Below, one piece after another: positions 53,256 through 62,674 of a DNA stretch of 64,000 nt. The stretch comes from DATDIC01 sp963777625. Lineage in GTDB: Bacteria > Pseudomonadota > Alphaproteobacteria > Acetobacterales > Acetobacteraceae. The stretch spans positions 216,707 to 280,706 of the forward strand of contig CAVZRO010000017.1 of NCBI GenBank assembly GCA_963777625.1, written 5' to 3'. A program made the translations under genes and the position numbers. Each line of letters starts with the position of its first letter. Positions within the stretch are counted from its first letter, which is position 1. Below the pieces are notes generated by a model. That model saw only the letters and a list, made by a program, of their open reading frames with translations, made no database searches and was not told where the DNA came from.

Positions 53256-54568
53256 GCGACACCTCGGTGATGCGTGCCGCCTGCTCCAGCCAGCCACGCG
53301 CGAACACGGCCGAGACGAACGTGAACAGCACCGACGCCGAACTGGAGATCAGCACGTTGTCGGTAAAGGCATGGCACGCGAAAGCGACGAACACCAGCCG
53401 GATGATGGCCCGCTCCGCGCGCGGCAGCCCCCGGCTGTGGCACGCACACCACAGCACGAACCACACGACCAGCAGCCCCCGCCCGATCTGCCCGCCTTCC
53501 ACCTCCATCCGCAGATATTCGTTATGCGCCGCCAGGGTCTGCATGTCGCGGAACAGCTCGCTGGTTGGTGAAACGATCACGTTCCCCGCCCCCACGCCCC
53601 ACCCGAACCACGGCAACTCGGCCGCCGCCCGCTCGAACAGCGGCCACAGCTCCCCCCGTCCGCTCAGATTGACAGTCTCGTTCATCGCCGCATTGAACAG
53701 CCGCAACTCGGAAAAACTCTCCGCCAGCCCCAGCATCACCGGCACGCACGCCACGGCCCCCAGCAGCACGGTGAACCGAAGCCGCCGGCTCAGTACCGGC
53801 GACGGCACGAACCCGAATGTCAGCACCAGCACGCAACTGCCATACAGCAGCGGCGCCCGCGCCCCGGTCAGCACCAGGATCACCGCGTTCGCCGCCATCA
53901 GCGGCAACCGCCGCGTCCGCCCATCCCGATACAGCTCGATCATGCACGCATACATCGCCGTCAACGCAAACCCGGCCAGGAACGCCGGATGCCCCAGCGC
54001 CGCCAGCCGCGCCCCGCCCGAACTCCACGAACAGCGGCCGCACCCCGCCGAGCGCCAGCACCGCCCCGATCCCCACGCTGATCACCGGCGTCCACATCGC
54101 CATGCCGATGATCGCCCGCGACCACCCACGCGACAGCCGGCTGAACGAGAACGCATACGGCGCCGCCGACCCCACCAGCGACCGCAAACTCTCCCCGAGC
54201 GTCAAATCGGCATGCAGCCCGTGCACCCAGCCGATGACGAACATCACCACGAACGCCAGCCCCGGATTGAACACATCCGCCGCCGGCCCGAACCGCACCA
54301 CGGCCATCGCCGCCAGCCCCAGCCCGACCCCCTTCACCATCCCGATGATCGGCTGATACGCCGCCGGCGACAGCAAATCCCCCAGCGACATCTCCAGCGT
54401 GCACCCCACCACCAGCAGCCACGCCGCGCTGACGCCCACCACGTGCCGGAACCCCAGCACCACCACCGCCACGACGCCTGCGCCCGCCAGCAGCAGCCAG
54501 AACAACGAGGGCGCCACCACCGCCGCCCCCGCCGCCACGACCAGATACGCCGCCAACACCCCACGCAC
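53095..54568 (-). CDS. O-antigen ligase-like polytopic membrane protein (one frame break)
   Basis: About 490 codons after correction, with ten or more hydrophobic segments (for example VVAAGAAVVAPSLFWLLLAG, RFTVLLGAVACVPVMLGLAE). The periplasmic part MNETVNLSGRGELWPLFERA followed by FGWGVGAGNVIV and AHNEYLRMEVEGGQIG is the Wzy/WaaL family signature (ligases and polymerases of surface polysaccharide). The frame breaks at CCCC 54012-54015; removing one base restores FGRARLAALGHPAFL. The start is GTG 54568. Its 3' end overlaps the propeller gene by about 160 bases in another frame, so the true stop may be earlier (near the EVSHGSFSG stretch) if another error lies there. Confidence 0.8.
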
Positions 54569-54845
54569 GCGCCCGTACTACCGGCGGGGGATTACCAAAC
54601 CGTGTCTCTCACGGTGCATCGCCACGGAGGGGCGCGAACGGCGAGCTACGCCGGCGCCTGGCGGAGGCGGCGCACCTCACTCGTATCCCGATCGCACTCG
54701 TGCCACCCAGCCAAGTGAAGCGCAGCGCTCTATCGCGCGACCCTCGACGGTGCTCAGTTTCGCCGGTCGCCGCCATGAATCTGGCTGGCCCGTCAAATCA
54801 GTGGCGGCTCGGCGTATCAGGGTATCCCGCACGGGAGGAAAATCG

Positions 54846-55676
54846 ATGAACGCTGAAACCGAAGAGGTCAAAATCCTGACGGTCGCCAGTTGCTCGAACG
54901 TCCGCGCCGAGCATCGCTCGCATGTCGTGGTCTCCGGGTCCTATGGCGGCCGCTACAACGCCTTCAATGCGGCCAAGTGGCCGGTGCGTGCCGTGATCAT
55001 GAACGATGCTGGCATCGGAAAGGATCGCGCCGGCATTGTCGGGCTGGATTTTCTCGACCAGATCGATCTTGCCGCGGCGACTGCGGATGCGTGGACATGC
55101 CACATTGGCGACGGCGACCACATGCTCGGGCACGGCATCATCAGCTACGTCAATCGCACCGCCGCCGCGCTCGGCTGCGCGCCCGGCCAGAGCGTCCGGA
55201 GCTGCGCCGAGCGCATGCGCGCGGCAACGGTGCCGACGGTCGCGCCGCCACCCATCACCGAGGGCTCCCGCTTCGTCATGCGCGACGTTCCTGGCGAGCC
55301 GGTGCTGATCTGCGCCAATTCCATCGGCATGCTGCAGCCCGACGATGCGGGCCGGATTGTCGTCACGGCGTCGCACGGCGCGCTTTCCGGGGGTCGGCCG
55401 GACAATGTGGTTCCACTGGACATCTACGCGGTGTTCTTCAGCGATGCCGGGGGCGGCATGGACGGGGCGGGCATCGCTCGGCTCGCCGATCTCGAACGCA
55501 AAGGGATCGTCGCCGGCGCCACCTCTGCGGACAGCGCGCCCATTGGAGATTCCCGCGCGCTCTACCACGACGGCATCCTGTCGCACGTCAACGGCCCGGC
55601 TTCCCTGCGCGGAGGTCGGGTTGGCATGAAGCTGAGCGACTTCATCGAGATTCTGATCGCGGCAGCAAAGCGATAG
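54846..55676 (+). CDS. Conserved-looking protein of unknown function
   Basis: A 276-residue soluble protein, well preceded by GGGAGGA 6 bases before ATG 54846. Distinct segments: ILTVASCSNVRAEHRSHVVV, SGSYGGRYNAFNAAKWPVRA, IMNDAGIGKDRAGI, ADAWTCHIGDGDHMLGHGII, AAALGCAPGQSVRSCAERMR and VTASHGALSGGRPDN. Several conserved-looking glycines, His and Cys suggest an enzyme, but I cannot name the family. No signal peptide. It stands alone on the plus strand, with about 280 bases of featureless sequence upstream and the dioxygenase gene converging from downstream. Confidence 0.8.
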   Translation: MNAETEEVKILTVASCSNVRAEHRSHVVVSGSYGGRYNAFNAAKWPVRAVIMNDAGIGKDRAGIVGLDFLDQIDLAAATADAWTCHIGDGDHMLGHGIISYVNRTAAALGCAPGQSVRSCAERMRAATVPTVAPPPITEGSRFVMRDVPGEPVLICANSIGMLQPDDAGRIVVTASHGALSGGRPDNVVPLDIYAVFFSDAGGGMDGAGIARLADLERKGIVAGATSADSAPIGDSRALYHDGILSHVNGPASLRGGRVGMKLSDFIEILIAAAKR

Positions 55677-55788
55677 CCGCGCCTTCAGGTAGCCGCCCGC
55701 AGTCAGATTTTTGTCGCTATCGCCGAAAGCAGCACCAGGCTTTCTTGCTTTCCTGCATCCGGCACGACTGAGACGAACCAAGTGAAAT

Positions 55789-56679
55789 TTACGGAATCGG
55801 CGCCTCCGGCACCCGCATCTCCCCCGCCTGCAAATAGAGATCGTACTCCAGCGTAAACCACTCTCCCCTCACATCCTCCGCCGGCGCCGCCCCACCCTCA
55901 TGCCGCTCAAACCGACCAATCAGCGACCGCACCACGCTGAACGTGACATCGCTCTCCAGATACGGATCATCATCCGGAAACACCTGCGTAATCAGCGTCT
56001 GGAACCCCGGATGCGTCACCATGAAATGGAAATGCGCCGGCCGGAACGGATGCCGGTTCGTCGCCCGCAGCAGCCGCCCCACCGGCCCATCCACCGGCAC
56101 CGGATACCCCGCCGGCTTCACCGAGCGAAACGCATACCGCCCCTCCTTATCCGTCCTGAACACGCCACGCAGATTATACTCCGCCTGCTCCGCATCCTGG
56201 TTCTCATAGAAACCGACCGGCGACGCGTGCCACACATCCACCAGCGCCCCCTCCACCGGCGCGCCCTCCGCATCCATCACCCGCCCGGAAACGAACACCG
56301 CCGGCCCCGGCGTCGGCGAATACGCAATCAACTCCCCATTCTCCCGCTCCGGCGCATTCTTCCGCCAGAACGGCCCCAGCAGCGCCGGATCCGTCCGATG
56401 CGCCCCGATCTTATTGTTCAGCAGCGTCGCCAGCGTGGAAAACCCCAGCGTATCCGCCGCGATAATGGTTTCATTCCGATCCGACCCGGTATGCTGCCCC
56501 AGCTCGGCGACAAAGCGCAGCCCGGCGTAATACTCCTCCTCCGTCGGCCGCACCTCGCGCAGGAACGCGTGCAGGTGGCGGATCAGGCTCGTCATCACCT
56601 CCCGCACCCGAGCGTTCGGCGTGCCGGCCAGCGCGGCCAGCACCGCCTCCGTCACCTGCGCTTCATTATCGAGAATCAC
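55789..56679 (-). CDS. Intradiol ring-cleavage dioxygenase (catechol/hydroxyquinol 1,2-dioxygenase type)
   Basis: A 296-residue non-haem Fe(III) dioxygenase. The N-terminal helical domain is EVMTSLIRHLHAFLREVRPT...GQHTGSDRNETIIAADTLGF. The catalytic domain has VDVWHASPVGFYENQD (Tyr ligand), AGYPVPVDGPVG (second Tyr) and HPFRPAHFHFMVTHPGF (His-x-His ligands), all four metal ligands in place. It cleaves ortho-diphenols between the hydroxyls; the N-terminal domain is like hydroxyquinol/catechol enzymes rather than protocatechuate. The start is GTG 56679, overlapping the aminotransferase stop (GTGA). Confidence 0.9.
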   Translation of the reverse strand: MILDNEAQVTEAVLAALAGTPNARVREVMTSLIRHLHAFLREVRPTEEEYYAGLRFVAELGQHTGSDRNETIIAADTLGFSTLATLLNNKIGAHRTDPALLGPFWRKNAPERENGELIAYSPTPGPAVFVSGRVMDAEGAPVEGALVDVWHASPVGFYENQDAEQAEYNLRGVFRTDKEGRYAFRSVKPAGYPVPVDGPVGRLLRATNRHPFRPAHFHFMVTHPGFQTLITQVFPDDDPYLESDVTFSVVRSLIGRFERHEGGAAPAEDVRGEWFTLEYDLYLQAGEMRVPEAPIP

Positions 56680-57911
56680 GTGCGCGGCCCATGCCGCACA
56701 TTGGCACTCTGCCGCGGAATGCCGGTCTGCTCGTAGCACACCTTCGCAAAAGCCGCGACGCCGGCGCGGATGGTTTCCTTCGACGGCAACGCGAAGCACA
56801 ACCGCAGATGCGACTTCGATGCCTCCGGATCGACCGCCCACTCCGGCCCCGGATTGAACGCGATCCCCGCCTCCGCCGCCGGCTTCACCAAGGTCCGCAC
56901 ATCCACGCTGTCGGGCAGCTTCATCCACAGGAAAATCCCGCCGCGCGGCCGCCACGTCTCCACCGAGGTGCCGAACTCCCGCTCCAGTGCATCCTGCATC
57001 GTGTCCAGCTTCCCACGCAGCTCCGCCGAAAGCCCGGTCACATGCCCGCCGAAATGATGCGAGAAATATTCAGCCACGATCATCTGATCCAGCGCGCCGG
57101 TGCCGCTATCGCCCTTGTTGGCGATCATGTGCCGCAGCAGCTTCCACTGCGCCAGCGCGTACCCCACGCGCAGCGCCGGCGCCAGCGACTTGGAAAACGA
57201 CCCGATATGCACCACCTGGTCCGGCGCCAGCGCATACAACGCCGGCGGCGCGTCCACATCCTTCCACAGCAGGTCGGCGTAGCATTCATCCTCGAACACC
57301 GGCACGCCGTACTGCCGTGTCAACTTCAACAACTCGTGCCGCCGTTCCAGCGGCAGGATCGAGCCGGTCGGATTCTGAATCGTCGGGATCGTATACAGAA
57401 ACGCCGGCGTGACCCCCTTCCCTTTCAGCTCCTCCAAAATCCGCCCCAACGCGTCGGTCCGGATGCCGTCCTCGTCCAGCGGCAGCGCCACCAGCTTGGC
57501 ACCCAGCTTCTTGAACCGGTTGATCGCACCGGCGTAACAGAACTCCTCCAGCAGAACGGTATCACCCGGCCGGATCAGCAGCCGGCTGACGACATCGATC
57601 CCCTGGCCCGACCCGGTCGTGATCAGCACGTCATCAGCGCTGCACGCCACGCCACGCCGTTCATGCGCCTTGCGGGCGACAAACTCGCGCAATCCCGGAA
57701 ACCCCTGCGGCCCCTGCCCGAGATTGTACATCGCCAGCTTCTGCCCTTCCCGGCGAAGCACGGAAGCGGTCGCCTCGATCAGCCCCTCGATCGGGATCAG
57801 CGTCGGGTCGTTATGCCCGCCGACGAAATTGTATTGTGGAAATCCGACAAATTTCCCCGCCGGCTCCGCGAGCCCGGTCGCCAGCCGGCTGCTGATATCG
57901 AACCCGTCCAT
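56676..57911 (-). CDS. PLP-dependent aminotransferase, class I/II
   Basis: A 411-residue fold-type I aminotransferase of the MocR/2-aminoadipate type. GPQGFPGLREFVARKAHERR, LITTGSGQGIDVVSRLL (PLP phosphate loop), TIPTIQNPTGSILP, VFEDECYADLLW (Asp) and IGSFSKSLAPALRVGY with the Schiff-base Lys. AGGAGG lies 8 bases before ATG 57911. It is translationally coupled to an intradiol dioxygenase, an unusual partnership suggesting a pathway for an amino-substituted aromatic compound (inference). Confidence 0.92.
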   Translation of the reverse strand: MDGFDISSRLATGLAEPAGKFVGFPQYNFVGGHNDPTLIPIEGLIEATASVLRREGQKLAMYNLGQGPQGFPGLREFVARKAHERRGVACSADDVLITTGSGQGIDVVSRLLIRPGDTVLLEEFCYAGAINRFKKLGAKLVALPLDEDGIRTDALGRILEELKGKGVTPAFLYTIPTIQNPTGSILPLERRHELLKLTRQYGVPVFEDECYADLLWKDVDAPPALYALAPDQVVHIGSFSKSLAPALRVGYALAQWKLLRHMIANKGDSGTGALDQMIVAEYFSHHFGGHVTGLSAELRGKLDTMQDALEREFGTSVETWRPRGGIFLWMKLPDSVDVRTLVKPAAEAGIAFNPGPEWAVDPEASKSHLRLCFALPSKETIRAGVAAFAKVCYEQTGIPRQSANVRHGPRT

Positions 57912-58321
57912 CGCGCGTTCCTCCTGTGCTGGCGTCATGCTGTGCACTGGCGATGGTGTAGCGCAAGGGCAAGGCAACCGCGGTGGACGTGGCGAACGGC
58001 ATCCGCGCCACATCCCCCTGTCATTCCCGCCCCCTCCCGTCATTCCCGCACCCTTCCCGTCATGTGTGGATGGCCCCCGGCTGGCAAGGGTTTTGTTGCG
58101 TGATCTGCGTTGGCGGCCACTTGCGGTCATGTGTCCGGCCTGTTGGCGCGGTGGTTGACCGCAGGCCCTGATGGGAACCGTGGATCGAGGTCTGATCATT
58201 CCCACGGGATCGCGTTGTCCCAAGACGGATGACAGGTCTCGCTCGATCTGTCGGTTGACCGACAATGCCATCACGCTGTTTCACCCTCGCAAGCCTTCCG
58301 GTCGCGTCTGCGCGGTTGTGT
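57912..58321. other. Intergenic stretch with REP-like words
   Basis: No convincing gene. Contains CGTCATTCCCGC words (58018-58060) and the second copy of the CATGTGTGGATGGCCCC repeat at 58059-58109. The aminotransferase promoter should lie at its left end and the IS110 gene ends at its right edge. Confidence 0.55.
58059..58109. repeat. CATGTGTGGAyGGCCCC-type repeat, copy 2
   Basis: Same orientation and similar sequence to 34458-34508, with scattered mismatches. Intergenic. Confidence 0.6.
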
Positions 58322-59341
58322 TCAGGCCGCCGCCGGCACGGTCCGGAAGTCCTCATTGCGCATCATCAGTGTCCAACCGATGCGCGCCATTTTGTTTGCC
58401 AGCGCCACCGCCGCGACCAGGCGCGGCTTGGTCGCCAGCAGCTTGACCAGCCACGGCTCCTGGGTCGCCCGCTTGCTGCGCAGCACCGCCATGGCGCCGT
58501 TCACCAGCAGCCGGCGCAGATAGCCATTGCCGCGCTTGCTGATCGGCCCGAGCTTCACCTTGCCACCAGTACCGTCCTGACGCGGCACCAGCCCGAGCGA
58601 GGCGGCGAACTCGCGGCCACTGCGCATGGCTGCTGGATTGACTACCATCGCTGCCATTGCACTTGCAACGATCGGTCCATAGCCGGGGATGGTGATCAGA
58701 TGTCGGCAGGTCGCATTGTCGCGGCCCCAGGCGAGCAACTGCTTGTCGATCGCTTCAATGCGGGCTTCGAAGCCGCGCAGGCTTTCCACCACGGCCAGCA
58801 GACAGCTATGCAGGGGCGCCGGTATGCGCTGCTCGCTCGGATCGGCGAGGATGGCCACCAGCTCGCCGACATGGCGGCGTCCTTCGGCGACCACGATGCC
58901 GAATTCCGCCATCATGCCGCGCAGGTGGTTGATCAGCATAGTGCGCTGTTTCAGCAGCATTTCTCGCACCTTGTGAACGCCTGACGCGGCTTGCTGGGCG
59001 GCCGTCTTCACGGTCACGAAGCGCATCGTCGGGCGGCTCACCGCCTCGCAGATCGCCGCCGCATCGGCGGCGTCGTTCTTGTTGCGCCGCACATAGGCTT
59101 TCGCATAAGCCGGCGGGATCAGCCGTGCCTCATGACCCAGCTTGCCCAATTCTCCCGCCCAGTGATGCGCCGTCGCGCACGCCTCCATGCCGATCAGGCA
59201 GGGCGGCAATTTGGCGAACAACTCCAGCAGCTTGCTCCACCGCAGCGCGCGACGGATCAGGACTGTCCCGCAGGCATCAACTCCATGCACTTGGAAGACT
59301 TTCTTCGCCAGATCCAGACCGACGATGGTAACCTGCTTCAT
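58322..59341 (-). CDS. IS110-family transposase
   Basis: A 339-residue DEDD transposase. The N-terminal catalytic domain has D10 (IVGLDLAKKVF), E53 (IGMEACATAHHW) and D90/D93 (RRNKNDAADAAAICEA), in the arrangement of IS110/IS1111 enzymes. The C-terminal domain has LITIPGYGPIVASAMAAMV and LGLVPRQDGTGGKVKLGPIS, typical of the family. ATG 59341 matches the family start MKQVTIVGLD. IS110 ends lack clear inverted repeats, so element boundaries were not assigned. Confidence 0.95.
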   Translation of the reverse strand: MKQVTIVGLDLAKKVFQVHGVDACGTVLIRRALRWSKLLELFAKLPPCLIGMEACATAHHWAGELGKLGHEARLIPPAYAKAYVRRNKNDAADAAAICEAVSRPTMRFVTVKTAAQQAASGVHKVREMLLKQRTMLINHLRGMMAEFGIVVAEGRRHVGELVAILADPSEQRIPAPLHSCLLAVVESLRGFEARIEAIDKQLLAWGRDNATCRHLITIPGYGPIVASAMAAMVVNPAAMRSGREFAASLGLVPRQDGTGGKVKLGPISKRGNGYLRRLLVNGAMAVLRSKRATQEPWLVKLLATKPRLVAAVALANKMARIGWTLMMRNEDFRTVPAAA

Positions 59342-59415
59342 GGATGGCTCCTGTTCGTTGGAATTGCGATACCCCAACTTTGGCACATCGATGCCGTGAG
59401 GGGGCCATCCACCCC

Positions 59416-59518
59416 ATCATTCCCGCGAAAGCGGGAATCCAGCGACACTCCGTGCAACCGCGGCTGCGTCACTCCGCCCGCGCGAGCATGACAATGAAGA
59501 GTCAGCCTCTCGAACGCC
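59416..59518 (-). repeat. About 103-bp dispersed intergenic repeat, copy 2
   Basis: Reverse-complement match of 1736-1838, including the ATTCCCGCGAAAGCGGGAAT hairpin and the far edge CCTCTCGAACG. It lies between the IS110 transposase and the aldose epimerase gene. Apart from this repeat I see no feature in 59342-59740. Confidence 0.8.
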
Positions 59519-59740
59519 CGGCATGACATTCACCCCATCCGAACAGCCCCCCAAGACGCCCCCATCCCTCACCCTGTTCGCCACCCTCCGGACCGGATAA
59601 CCTCCCGCACGCGTCACCACAGAGCCGCTCACGCATGACCCAAACGCCCCTCGCCGCCACTACCCCACAAGTTGCGCCCGATACCATATCCCGACAGCGA
59701 TCCGACACCCCCTTCCGCCAGCTCACCGGAGGAAACCACC

Positions 59741-60889
59741 ATGCGCACCCAGCATCACCGCCTCGCGGCATTCGTCGCCATCCTCGCCGCCTCCACCCTC
59801 TTCACCATCGCTGCACAGGCTGACGACATGATCACCCATACCACCTACGGCACGCTGCCCGACGGCCGCCAGGTCGATATCTACACGATGCAAAACAACC
59901 ATGGCGTGACCGTGAAATTCCTCAGCCTGGGCGGCTGCATCGCCGAGATCGATATCCCCGACCGCGACGGCCATCCCGCCAACATCGTCCTCGGCCACGA
60001 CAACCTGGCCGGCTACAACTCCAACCAGGGCTATTTCGGCTCCATCGTCGGCCGCTACGCCAACCGCATCGCCAAGGGCACCTTCACGCTGAATGGGCAG
60101 ACCTATCACCTGCCCATCAACAACGGCGTAAACTCCCTCCACGGCGGCACCGAGGGCTTCAACACGCAGCTCTGGCAGGTCACGCCGAAAACCGTGCCGA
60201 ACGGCACCGCCGCAATGCTCACCTACACCAGCCCCGACGGGCAGGACGGCTACCCCGGTACCATGAACGTGCAGGTCACCTACACGCTGGACGATTCCAA
60301 CGCGTTCCGCATCGACTACCAGGCCACCACCGACAAGCCGACCGTCCTGAACCTTACCAACCATTCCTATTTCAATCTCGACGGCAACGGCTCCGGCTCC
60401 GCCCTGCACCAACTGATGCAAATCAACGCCGACAGCTACACCCCCGCCGACGCCACCCAGATCCCCACCGGCGAGATCGCCAAGGTGGCCGGAACGCCCA
60501 TGGACTTCCGCACCCTGCACCCGATCGACGCCCAGATCCGCGCGCCCTTCGAGCAGATCATCCTGGCGCACGGCTACGACCACAACTGGGTGCTGAACAA
60601 GACCCAGCCAGGCGAGCTCAGCTTCGCCGCCCGCGCCTACTCACCGAAGACCGGCCGCACGCTTGAAGTCTACACCACCGAGCCCGGCGTACAAGTTTAC
60701 ACCGGCAACTATCTACAGGGAAACATGACCGGCTCGTCCCACACGCTCTATCGCCAGGGCGACGGCTACACCTTCGAGACCCAGCATTTCCCCGACTCGC
60801 CCAACCACCCCGAATTCCCCTCCACCGTCCTCGATCCCGGACAGACCTTCCATTCCACCACCATCTTCCGCTTCTCCACCGACAAATAA
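59741..60889 (+). CDS. Secreted aldose 1-epimerase
   Basis: A 382-residue galactose-mutarotase-like enzyme that interconverts alpha and beta anomers. A signal peptide (HHRLAAFVAILAASTLFTIA then AQA) places it in the periplasm. Motifs: YGSIVGRYANRIAKG-type GRYANRIAKG, NSLHGGTEGFNTQLW, NLTNHSYFNLDG (catalytic His region) and VYTTEPGVQVYTGNYLQG with the general-base Glu. GGAGG lies 8 bases before ATG 59741; upstream open frame is not used. A sugar uptake or scavenging role outside the cytoplasm is inferred. Confidence 0.93.
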   Translation: MRTQHHRLAAFVAILAASTLFTIAAQADDMITHTTYGTLPDGRQVDIYTMQNNHGVTVKFLSLGGCIAEIDIPDRDGHPANIVLGHDNLAGYNSNQGYFGSIVGRYANRIAKGTFTLNGQTYHLPINNGVNSLHGGTEGFNTQLWQVTPKTVPNGTAAMLTYTSPDGQDGYPGTMNVQVTYTLDDSNAFRIDYQATTDKPTVLNLTNHSYFNLDGNGSGSALHQLMQINADSYTPADATQIPTGEIAKVAGTPMDFRTLHPIDAQIRAPFEQIILAHGYDHNWVLNKTQPGELSFAARAYSPKTGRTLEVYTTEPGVQVYTGNYLQGNMTGSSHTLYRQGDGYTFETQHFPDSPNHPEFPSTVLDPGQTFHSTTIFRFSTDK

Positions 60890-60977
60890 TCAGATCTCGC
60901 CTCCCCCGTCACCCCCCCACTTGTCCCACCCCCACTCCCCCCGTCACGCCTCCCCCCGTCACGCCGCCCTCCCCCGT

Positions 60978-61004
60978 CATGGCCGGGCTTGTCCCGGCCA
61001 TCAA
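60978..61004. repeat. REP-like unit downstream of the epimerase gene
   Basis: CATGGCCGGGCTTGTCCCGG and CCATCAACG, a palindromic member of the family also found near 18705, 39680 and 43060. It is preceded by several CGTCACGCC words (60905-60970). Confidence 0.75.
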
Positions 61005-61132
61005 CGTCCTCACTATCATTCCAAACGAACCGACCCCCGAAACACCAGCCCCAGCCCCCACGCCCCCTCAGACCGCCGATACCCCATGCAGCCCCCCACC
61101 GCCGAACGAAGCCCCGGTTCAATTACCTTGTA

Positions 61133-61538
61133 ATGATCCGGCCGGGCTACTTCGACGACCAGGGCAACACCTCCGAAGGCGCCAATTTCGGCCGCCGAGA
61201 CAGCTACACGCCCACCAGCATTGCCGCCATCGCCGGCGCCATCGCCACCTCGAAGGCGCGCTACCATCCGCGCCGACTGGTGCTGGTCGGCCATTCCGGA
61301 GGCACCGCGATCGCCGGGGTCATGCTCGGCAAATACCCGCATTTGGCGGACGCCGCGGTGCTGGTTTCCTGCCCGTGCGACCTCGACCGATGGCGGGCGA
61401 TGACAGGCCGCCGCCCACGGCGTCGCCGCAAAATCCATTCTGGTTGCAGGCGCAACTTACAACACGGCGTTCCGCTCCCCGCTCGTGATCCAGGCCGCGG
61501 CCGCACTCGCGAACAGCGCCCACTTGTCAGATGAGTGA
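61133..61538 (+). pseudogene. Alpha/beta hydrolase remnant
   Basis: The core of a serine hydrolase is readable: MIRPGYFDDQGNTSEGANFG, YTPTSIAAIAGAIATSKARY, the nucleophile elbow LVLVGHSGGTAIAGVM and AAVLVSCPCDLDRWR. The 5' part (signal and first strands) is missing, replaced by GC-rich repeat sequence, and downstream the open frame becomes Arg-rich while another frame (AHGVAAKSILVAGATYNTAF) continues to TGA 61536. The catalytic Asp/His part is not recognisable. Probably a decayed gene, though frame errors may contribute. Confidence 0.6.
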
Positions 61539-61606
61539 ACGACTATATAGAACCCCTTCACACGCCCGCCCCCACCACCCGACCCATCGACTGAGAGGTT
61601 GAACCC

Positions 61607-62650
61607 ATGCAGCAGCGTCGTCTCGGCGGATCGCCGGTACAGGTCTCGCAGATCGGCCTCGGCACCTGGGGCATGTCTGGCGCCTTCTGGGGCGCCGCCG
61701 ACGATGCGGAATCGATCCGCGTCATCCATCGCGCCCTGGATCTCGGCGTCACGCTGATCGACACCGCCGAGGCCTACGGCAAGGGCCACGCCGAGGAAAT
61801 CGTCGGCCAGGCCCTCGCCGGCCGCCGCAACCAGGCGGTGATCGCCACCAAGGTGATGGCGAGCCGCCTCCATCCGAACGAGCTGCCGGCGGCACTCGAC
61901 GGCTCGCTCAAGCGCCTCGGCACCGACCACGTGGAGGTCTACTTCATCCACTGGCCGAACCCGGACGTCCCGATCGGTCCCACCATGGAGGCCCTGGAAC
62001 GCCTCCGCGCCCAGGGCCGCATCCACGCCATCGGCGTCTCCAACTTCGGCCCGGAGGAGATGAATCGCGCCCGCGAATACGGCACCATCGACGTGCTGCA
62101 ACCCCCGTACAACATGCTGTGGCGCGAGATCGAGGCGGCAACTCTACCCTACTGCCGCCGCCACAACATCGGCGTCATGCCGTACAGCGGGCTCGCCCAG
62201 GGATTGCTGACCGGCACCTTGTCCCGCGGCACCACGTTCATCGAGGGCGATGAGCGCCGCACCACGGTGCTGTTCCAGCCCGGCCCGTACGAGCACGCGC
62301 TCGACGCCGTCGAGGGCCTGCGCCCGATCGCCGCCAGATATGGCAAGACCGTCCCGCAACTGGCGATCCAATGGCTCACCAGCCGCCCCGGTGTCAGCTC
62401 GCCGCTGCTCGGCGCCCGCACGGTCCGCGAGTTGGAGGAGAACCTCGGCGCCATCGGCTGGCAGATCGACGCCGCGGATATCGCGGCGATCGACCGCCTC
62501 ACCTCCCCGGTGTGGGCCCGGATCGCTGACAAGGGCGACATGTTCGGCTACTGGGCCCGCAAGCGCGCCGCGAAAGCCAACCAGCCGCCGGGCGCCTTCC
62601 ATCATTCCCGCGGAAAGCGGAATCCACCCCGCCGCAGGCGTCCCCGCCAA
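61607..62650 (+). CDS. Aldo/keto reductase (3' end unresolved)
   Basis: A TIM-barrel NAD(P)H oxidoreductase. Catalytic tetrad D52 and Y57 (LIDTAEAYGKG), K82 (IATKVM) and H115 (YFIHWPNPDVP), plus cofactor segments GVSNFGPEEMN, MPYSGLAQGLLTGTL and GARTVRELEENLGAIGW. The normal protein ends near residue 330 (about 62600), but no stop is met: the frame runs through a hairpin-type repeat (about 62600-62625) and antisense through the whole GntR gene to 63406. I end the feature where homology ends; the actual stop is either lost or hidden by a base error. Confidence 0.85.
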
Positions 62651-62674
62651 CCCGCCGCAGCCATCAACCGCCCC

